Under the pieces are notes generated by a model. The model ran no database searches, was not told the DNA's origin, and was given only the letters and a program-made list of their open reading frames with translations. From the NCBI GenBank assembly GCA_965263305.1, contig OZ253666.1, forward strand, positions 372,001 through 436,000: 64,000 bases of DNA. The letters are read 5' to 3'. This document shows positions 59,203 through 64,000 of this stretch, piece after piece. The stretch comes from MED-G105 sp965263305 (lineage in GTDB: Bacteria > Pseudomonadota > Alphaproteobacteria > Caulobacterales > Parvularculaceae). How positions within the stretch are numbered: the stretch's first letter is position 1; the number at the start of each line of letters is the position of its first letter. The translations under genes and the position numbers were made by a program.

Positions 59203-59559
59203 TTAGTAGCGCCCTTTGCGGCCATAGCGACGGAACGAGCCATCTTCCCAATAACTGTCGCCGTATTGCGGGTCCTCGTAGTAATAGCGATCAGAGTACC
59301 CGTCATACCGGCGGCGACCATGATCCCTTGCGCGCCCAAAACATGTGCCCGCGCGTGAACACCCTTCATACGCGCCAATGCCTGCGCCGATGAGCGCCCC
59401 ATACGCCGCGCCCTTACCCGGACGACCGGCAAGAACCTCGCCGGCGATCGCGCCGCCCGCAGCGCCGAGCGCCGCGCCATAAAGAGCGCCCTCGCCCGTC
59501 GATTGGCAACCCGCCGTTAAAAGACCAAGGCTCGCCGCAGCAACCATCATCATTTTCAT
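59203..59559 (-). CDS. Glycine-zipper outer-membrane lipoprotein
   Basis: 118-aa lipoprotein from ATG 59559 with AGGAGA ribosome site. Lipobox LTAGC. A glycine-zipper region (about 20-60, ALYGAALGAAGGAIAGEVLA and GAAYGALIGAGIGAYEG) is followed by an Arg/Tyr/Asp-rich tail. This is the SlyB/17 kDa-antigen type of protein associated with the outer membrane and envelope stress. Confidence 0.85.
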   Translation of the reverse strand: MKMMMVAAASLGLLTAGCQSTGEGALYGAALGAAGGAIAGEVLAGRPGKGAAYGALIGAGIGAYEGCSRAGTCFGRARDHGRRRYDGYSDRYYYEDPQYGDSYWEDGSFRRYGRKGRY

Positions 59560-59730
59560 TTGTTTATCTCCTGTCACCCTGTTTTCCCGTGGAGGGCGCT
59601 ATTCCCATCGTCGATGCGGCGCTCTCTCATGGGACGACGATCCACAGCGGCGATGGCGAGATTAGGGCGGGCATCGAGCTTAAATATGACCTTGTCGGGG
59701 CGCGCGGGACATCATCGTTAAAATGCCCAA

Positions 59731-59774
59731 ATGCGACAAAGACACGACCAAGAAACGATCAAGATGTGATCAGG
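59731..59774. repeat. Four near-tandem 11-bp units
   Basis: GCGACAAAGAC, ACGACCAAGAA, ACGATCAAGAT and GTGATCAGGAT follow each other without spacer (59731-59774), one helical turn apart. They lie upstream of the glycine-zipper gene and of the tRNA-Asp promoter. Function unknown; a protein-binding array is possible. Confidence 0.45.
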
Positions 59775-59842
59775 ATCGCGGTCATCAGGGGGAATTGAAG
59801 GGGAAATTTTCAACCGCAATTCCAGAAAATGCGATTACCCGC

Positions 59843-59871
59843 TTGACCAGGCCGGCGCCGCGCGATAACGA
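59843..59871 (+). promoter_or_regulatory. Probable tRNA-Asp promoter
   Basis: TTGACC (59843-59848), 17-base GC-rich spacer, TAACGA (59866-59871), 40 bases upstream of the tRNA. Confidence 0.45.
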
Positions 59872-59911
59872 TCCGCCTCTCATAAACGGCGCAAGCGTCG
59901 TTTAGAAATGC

Positions 59912-59988
59912 GCGGGTGTAGCTCAGCTGGTTAGAGTGCCGGCCTGTCACGCCGGAGGTCGCGGGTTCGAGCCCCGTCACTCGCGCCA
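59912..59988 (+). tRNA. tRNA-Asp (anticodon GTC)
   Basis: Acceptor GCGGGTG/CACTCGC with one G-T pair, D arm GCTC-AGCTGGTTA-GAGT, anticodon loop CTGTCAC (anticodon GTC), T loop GGTTCGAGCC, discriminator G and encoded CCA. 77 bases. Confidence 0.95.
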
Positions 59989-60084
59989 TTTTCTCCCTCA
60001 TTGCTTTTTACGAGAATGCTTGGGGACGGGTGTTTTTCACCGCCCCGCCCGGCGCTTTGCGCGCACGTCTTGTACGGCGGTCTT

Positions 60085-60975
60085 TTACCCGCGTTCTTTC
60101 AGGCGCGCCCAGCGCTCTTTGATCATTGTCGATGTCATCCGCGACCCATCTGGGGACCAGCCGGGCGGCCCGAAAACATAACCGGCCGCATCTTTTATGG
60201 ATCGCGCCGAGAAAAGGTCTCGCGCGATGCCGATCCATTCATGAAACGCAACGACGAGCGGGTTAAAGCCGCCAAGGTTCTTAATGATGCCGTATCGGGG
60301 TTTTTCCCCTGCTTCCTCCGCGACAAACGTGCCGAACAGGCGATCCCAAATAATCAGTGTACCGGCGTAATTTGCATCAAGGTACTGCGGGTTCGTTGCA
60401 TGGTGAACGCGGTGATGGCTCGGCGTGTTCAAGATCCATTCAAGAGGCCCTAAGCGCCCAACCATCTCGGTATGGATCCAGAATTGATAGAGCAGATTGA
60501 TCGCCCCAACAAAGACGATCATGGCCGGGTCAAAGCCAACGAACACCAATGGCGTTTTAAAAAGGACCGCGCCGGTGATCCCACCGGTCCATGTCTGGCG
60601 AAGGGCCGTGGTCAGATTGTAATGCTGGGACGAATGATGAATGACATGGCTCGCCCAGAAAAACCGTCTTTCATGGCTGATACGATGCCACCAGTAATAT
60701 CGCAGATCATCCAACACGAAGCACAAAAGCACCGACCACCAGGCATTTGGGATCGTCATCAGACGGTGCTCATAAACCAGCGCGAAGACAGCCAAGACAA
60801 TCGCCGCTCCCCCGAACAGGGGCGCAATTTGACTGCCGAGCCCCATGATGAGGCTTGTTGCGGAATCACGGCTTTCATAGCGTCCACGCCCGGTCGTGCG
60901 CCATGCAATCATCTCAAGGACAATCAACACAATAAACGCGGGCGTCGCGAGGGTGAGGATATCGGGAAATTCCAT
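60085..60975 (-). CDS. Sterol desaturase/fatty acid hydroxylase family protein
   Basis: 296-aa integral membrane di-iron enzyme. Histidine clusters: WWHRISHERRFFW, SHVIHHSSQHYN and HHRVHHATN, which provide the metal ligands. About four membrane helices. Bacterial members hydroxylate or desaturate lipids or act in carotenoid, sterol or ether-lipid modification; substrate unknown. It lies 9 bases after the gene at 60985 on the same strand. Confidence 0.9.
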   Translation of the reverse strand: MEFPDILTLATPAFIVLIVLEMIAWRTTGRGRYESRDSATSLIMGLGSQIAPLFGGAAIVLAVFALVYEHRLMTIPNAWWSVLLCFVLDDLRYYWWHRISHERRFFWASHVIHHSSQHYNLTTALRQTWTGGITGAVLFKTPLVFVGFDPAMIVFVGAINLLYQFWIHTEMVGRLGPLEWILNTPSHHRVHHATNPQYLDANYAGTLIIWDRLFGTFVAEEAGEKPRYGIIKNLGGFNPLVVAFHEWIGIARDLFSARSIKDAAGYVFGPPGWSPDGSRMTSTMIKERWARLKERG

Positions 60976-60984
60976 TCAGCCAGT

Positions 60985-61389
60985 TTACCCGCCTAACCCC
61001 ACTTCGTGAAGCCAGGCGCGCACCTCCTCCTCCGGCGCGTTAACCCGCAAACGGCGCCGAGAGGTCTCCCCCAATTCAACGACGAGGCCCTCGGAGGTGG
61101 CTGAAAACCCCGAGGGAGAGAGAGCCAGCCGTCGGGTCGCGAAATTATCGCCCATCGCAAAGACAACCACCGCCTCACCCTCGCCAGAGGCCGCGACGGC
61201 GACCTTATTATCAGCATCCAGTAACCAATGTTGAGGCTGAAAATCCGGCTCATCAAGGCCAATGCGGTCCGCCGCGGCCGCCTTCGTCACCGGCACGGTC
61301 CGCCATGCCCCGAACGCCCAAGACAAACCTACAAGAAAGGCGATCCCCCCGAGGGAGATCGCCAAATCAAGAAGCAAATTGCCCGTCAT
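60985..61389 (-). CDS. Hypothetical membrane-anchored protein
   Basis: 134-aa protein with one N-terminal helix (about residues 6-26, LDLAISLGGIAFLVGLSWAF) and a soluble domain (FQPQHWLLDADNKVAVAASG, VVVFAMGDNFATRRL, RRRLRVNAPEEEVRAWL). No family recognised. It sits between ndk and the desaturase gene on the same strand with gaps of 15 and 9 bases, so it is part of an operon. Confidence 0.65.
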   Translation of the reverse strand: MTGNLLLDLAISLGGIAFLVGLSWAFGAWRTVPVTKAAAADRIGLDEPDFQPQHWLLDADNKVAVAASGEGEAVVVFAMGDNFATRRLALSPSGFSATSEGLVVELGETSRRRLRVNAPEEEVRAWLHEVGLGG

Positions 61390-61404
61390 CGGGCGCTGCT
61401 GGGG

Positions 61405-61827
61405 TTAGCCGACGATTTCGTCATCGGAGAAGAAAAACTTGATTTCTTCGGCTGCCGTTTCTGGCGCATCGGAACCGTGGACCGAGTTCTCCCCAAGAGA
61501 CAGAGCGAATTCTTTGCGGATCGTCCCTTCAGCGGCTTCAGCAGGGTTCGTGGCGCCCATGATCTCGCGATTACGCGCGATCGCGTTTTCGCCTTCCAGG
61601 ACCTGCACCACGACCGGCTCTGAAATCATAAACTCCACCAGCTCTCCGAAGAATGGACGATCTTTGTGAACGCCGTAAAACCCTTCCGCCTGAGCGCGGG
61701 TCATGTGGATGCGTTTCTGGGCGACGACGCGCAGGCCGCCTTCTTCTAACTTAGCGACAACCTTACCGGTCAGGTTACGCTTCGTGGCGTCGGGCTTAAT
61801 GATGGAAAAAGTGCGTTCGATGGCCAT
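61405..61827 (-). CDS. ndk: Nucleoside diphosphate kinase
   Basis: 140-aa enzyme that equalises NTP pools. RTFSIIKPDATKRNLTGKV at the start, catalytic His117 in SLGENSVHGSDAPETA, and normal family length. First gene of a three-gene minus-strand operon with the hypothetical protein and the desaturase. It is divergent from the ABC-F gene. Confidence 0.96.
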   Translation of the reverse strand: MAIERTFSIIKPDATKRNLTGKVVAKLEEGGLRVVAQKRIHMTRAQAEGFYGVHKDRPFFGELVEFMISEPVVVQVLEGENAIARNREIMGATNPAEAAEGTIRKEFALSLGENSVHGSDAPETAAEEIKFFFSDDEIVG

Positions 61828-62001
61828 GGTCGAGTGTCCTTTGGGCTATTCCCTCAGCTGATACGCGGCGCCGGGATCTTGTGTAAACTTGGCGCGGTTC
61901 CTATCAATGCTCGTGTGTTGCGGCAAGGGCGCCGGGGCATTATCCCTCAATCTTTGGTTTCCGGTTCGCCGCGCCGCCAAATACGCGACACGTTTAGGCC
62001 C

Positions 62002-63894
62002 ATGCTGCATATTAATGATCTAACATACCGCATCGAAGGGCGCGTCCTGTTTGATAAAGCAACGGCGATGATCGCCGGCGGATGGAAGGCCGGCTTTGTT
62101 GGGCGCAATGGCGCGGGCAAATCCACCTTGCTGAAACTGATCCGGGGCGAGATCTCCGCCGACGATGGCGATATCTCGTTACAAAAGGGCATGCGTCTCG
62201 GTGGGGTCTCGCAAGAGGCGCCCGCGACCCAAGACAGCCTTCTCCAAACCGTTTTGTCAAAAGACGAAGAACGCGCCGCCCTCCTCGCCGAAGCAGAAGA
62301 TGCGTCCTTATCGCCGGAGCGGATTTCTGAGATCCATATGCGCCTCGCCGATATCGACGCTCACTCGGCCGAAGCGCGTGCGGCCGGCATTCTCTTTGGT
62401 CTTGGTTTTTCCACAGAAGAACAGGCCCGCGCTTGCGCCGATTTTTCCGGCGGCTGGCGGATGCGCGTGGCACTGGCCGGCGTTTTGTTCGCCGCACCTG
62501 ATCTACTCCTCCTCGATGAGCCGACGAACTATCTCGATCTGGAAGGCGCCATGTGGTTGGAGAACTATATCCGGCGGTATCCGTATACGGCTCTTATCGT
62601 CAGCCACGACCGTGCGTTTCTGAACCGATCCGTCAGCCATATTCTCGCGCTGGAGAACACAAAACTCTCCGTGAGCCCTGGAGATTTTGATACCTATGAA
62701 CGTCGCCGCGTCGAGGCGCGCGCCCAAGCCATCGCTTTTAAAACCAAGCAAGAAGCAAAACGGCGCCATATGGAAGCGTTTATTGATCGCTTTCGCGCTA
62801 AGGCCTCCAAAGCAAAACAAGCCCAAAGCCGGATCAAGGCGTTGGAGCGCATGGCGAGCATCGCCGAGCCGATTGAAGAACGCACCACGCCTTTTGAGTT
62901 TAAAAACCCCGCCGCCATGGCGCCGCCCATCGTGCGTATTGTTGACGCCGACATCGGATACGAAGAAGACAATCCGGTTTTGAAAAAAATCAATCTACGG
63001 ATTGATCAAGATGATCGCATCGTGATTTTAGGGCCAAACGGTCAGGGCAAAACCACCCTGGTCAAAGCGATATCAAGTCGGTTGTCGCCGCTGAAAGGCA
63101 ATGTTTTTAAACACAAAAAACTGGATATTGCCTATTTCTCTCAGCACCAAGTTGACGAGTTACGGCCCAAACAAACCGCTTACGATCATGTTCGCGATCT
63201 AATGCCCGATGGCACAGAAGCGCAAATACGGGCGCGCACGGCGGCTCTAGGCTTTGGTGCGGCGAAGGCCGACACCACGGTAGAAAAAATGTCGGGCGGC
63301 GAGAAAGCGCGGCTGCTCCTGGGGCTGATCACGTTTCACGGTGCCCATATGATTATTCTCGACGAGCCGACGAACCATCTTGATATTGACAGCCGTGAAG
63401 CGCTTTCAGCGGCTCTTAATCAGTATACAGGCGCTGTTATCTTGATTACCCATGACGCCCATCTTGCCGCTGCGGTGGCTGACCGCCTATGGCTCGTCAA
63501 AGATGGCGCCGCCGGGCCCTATGACGGGGACCTTGACGATTACCGCGCGCTTGTGTTGGAAGCCGGCAAGACAGAGGCTCAAGACAAACCTCGCGCCGTC
63601 GCGGATCAACGCTTAGAGGCGCGCCAGGCCCGGGCCGATGCGCGCGAATCGGTCGCCCCATTGAAAAAGAAAGCCGACATCTATGAAGCGAAGCTAGAGG
63701 AGCTAAACGCAATCTTGCCGAAGATTGACGCCGCTCTCGCCGACCCGTCGCTCTACGAAAACATCGCCAGACTGACAAAACTTCAAAAAGAACGCGCCGC
63801 TTTGGTCGAAGCCATTGCCAAAACAGAAGAAGATTGGCTAGGCGCGCTAGAAAAATATGAGAGCGCCCGAGACGCGGCCTCGCCCACCCCATAG
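62002..63894 (+). CDS. ABC-F family ATPase
   Basis: 630-aa soluble protein with two ATPase domains. First domain: Walker A GRNGAGKSTL, signature FSGGWRMRVALAG, Walker B LLLLDEPTNYLD. Second domain: GPNGQGKTTLV, MSGGEKARLLLG and MIILDEPTNHLD. Between them is the arm/linker helix pair (KRRHMEAFIDRFRAKASKAK), and the C-terminus has a coiled-coil extension (about 560-625), as in Uup/YheS-like proteins. ABC-F proteins act on the ribosome. Start ATG 62002 fits the MLHINDLTYRIEGR beginning; a longer frame from 61834 seems unused. Confidence 0.93.
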   Translation: MLHINDLTYRIEGRVLFDKATAMIAGGWKAGFVGRNGAGKSTLLKLIRGEISADDGDISLQKGMRLGGVSQEAPATQDSLLQTVLSKDEERAALLAEAEDASLSPERISEIHMRLADIDAHSAEARAAGILFGLGFSTEEQARACADFSGGWRMRVALAGVLFAAPDLLLLDEPTNYLDLEGAMWLENYIRRYPYTALIVSHDRAFLNRSVSHILALENTKLSVSPGDFDTYERRRVEARAQAIAFKTKQEAKRRHMEAFIDRFRAKASKAKQAQSRIKALERMASIAEPIEERTTPFEFKNPAAMAPPIVRIVDADIGYEEDNPVLKKINLRIDQDDRIVILGPNGQGKTTLVKAISSRLSPLKGNVFKHKKLDIAYFSQHQVDELRPKQTAYDHVRDLMPDGTEAQIRARTAALGFGAAKADTTVEKMSGGEKARLLLGLITFHGAHMIILDEPTNHLDIDSREALSAALNQYTGAVILITHDAHLAAAVADRLWLVKDGAAGPYDGDLDDYRALVLEAGKTEAQDKPRAVADQRLEARQARADARESVAPLKKKADIYEAKLEELNAILPKIDAALADPSLYENIARLTKLQKERAALVEAIAKTEEDWLGALEKYESARDAASPTP

Positions 63895-63918
63895 CGCCGC
63901 TTGGCAAACAGGAGATAA

Positions 63919-64000
63919 ATGATGGGAAAAAACCCGAATGATTGCGCCAATCGCGAAGAGGTCCGCGCGGAGATCGATCGACTTGACGACGCCCTTGTCG
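63919..64000 (+). CDS. Chorismate mutase, N-terminal part only
   Basis: Start ATG 63919 or 63922 with AGGAG just upstream. The visible part, MGKNPNDCANREEVRAEIDR then LDDALV, matches the first helix of AroQ-type chorismate mutases (EVRxxIDxLDxxLV). The enzyme converts chorismate to prephenate. The window cuts the gene after 27 codons. It follows the ABC-F gene by 24 bases. Confidence 0.75.
   Translation, partial: MMGKNPNDCANREEVRAEIDRLDDALV

Noticed and set aside
1..64000. CRISPR arrays, insertion sequences, integrase or rRNA genes
   Set aside because: None seen: no regularly spaced repeats with unique spacers, no transposase or recombinase motifs, no rRNA sequence.

Overview
The window looks like a chromosomal segment of an alphaproteobacterium, probably an aquatic one. 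The evidence is a MipZ-type division ATPase, a full-length leucyl/arginyl transferase (Bpt), DUF1489, Tad-type pilus proteins with a VWA-containing TadG, a TRAP DctP-DctQ-DctM transporter, class II fructose bisphosphatase (GlpX), and a cobalamin-riboswitch-controlled B12 uptake operon. Species cannot be fixed from the sequence alone.

Layout. 1-3.4 kb: a phage-shock (psp) operon on the minus strand with a recognisable sigma54 promoter, a divergent pspF activator and three phased direct repeats between them. 3.6-7.6 kb: secreted M36 metallopeptidase, glpX and an outer-membrane barrel. 7.9-11.35 kb: a small island between tRNA-Gly(TCC) and a degenerate direct copy of its 3' end. It holds a RES/Xre toxin-antitoxin pair, a zinc-ribbon remnant and an unrecognised two-gene module (334-aa soluble protein plus 197-aa membrane protein). 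11.5-31.1 kb: mostly core metabolism and envelope genes (acyl-CoA dehydrogenase, two cysteine synthases, SLC13 permease, bpt, TRAP transporter, DnaJ-like, mipZ, panC, SPOR lipoprotein, GH24 lysozyme). 31.15-33.4 kb: an AT-rich stretch with three perfect palindromes, a 38-codon peptide gene with a classic double-glycine leader, a strong intrinsic terminator, and a 455-aa protein carrying a three-histidine cupin-like motif. This is the best candidate for an undescribed RiPP-type system.

33.5-39.8 kb: CHRD protein, acetyltransferase, metC, a PEGA lipoprotein, then three Tad/Flp pilus genes behind a structured leader. 39.9-44.8 kb: cobalamin riboswitch, btuB, btuF, btuC, btuD, in which every gene junction overlaps. 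44.9-47.7 kb: PKHD-type dioxygenase and an H-NOX/hybrid histidine kinase pair. 47.9-50.5 kb: cytochrome P450 and TetR genes followed by two decayed genes (aldehyde dehydrogenase tail, carboxymuconolactone decarboxylase with an internal deletion), the remains of a catabolic operon. 50.7-56.3 kb: two lipoproteins, an Lrp regulator and about 1.5 kb of apparently eroded DNA. 56.3-64 kb: HSL-family esterase, small envelope proteins, tRNA-Asp, sterol-desaturase-family protein, ndk, an ABC-F ATPase and the start of a chorismate mutase gene cut by the window edge.

The region between the two cysteine synthases and metC suggests local strength in sulfur amino acid metabolism. The B12 operon, TRAP transporter and SLC13 permease point to a heterotrophic scavenging lifestyle. 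All family calls are by eye from motifs and overall sequence pattern; no database search was run.
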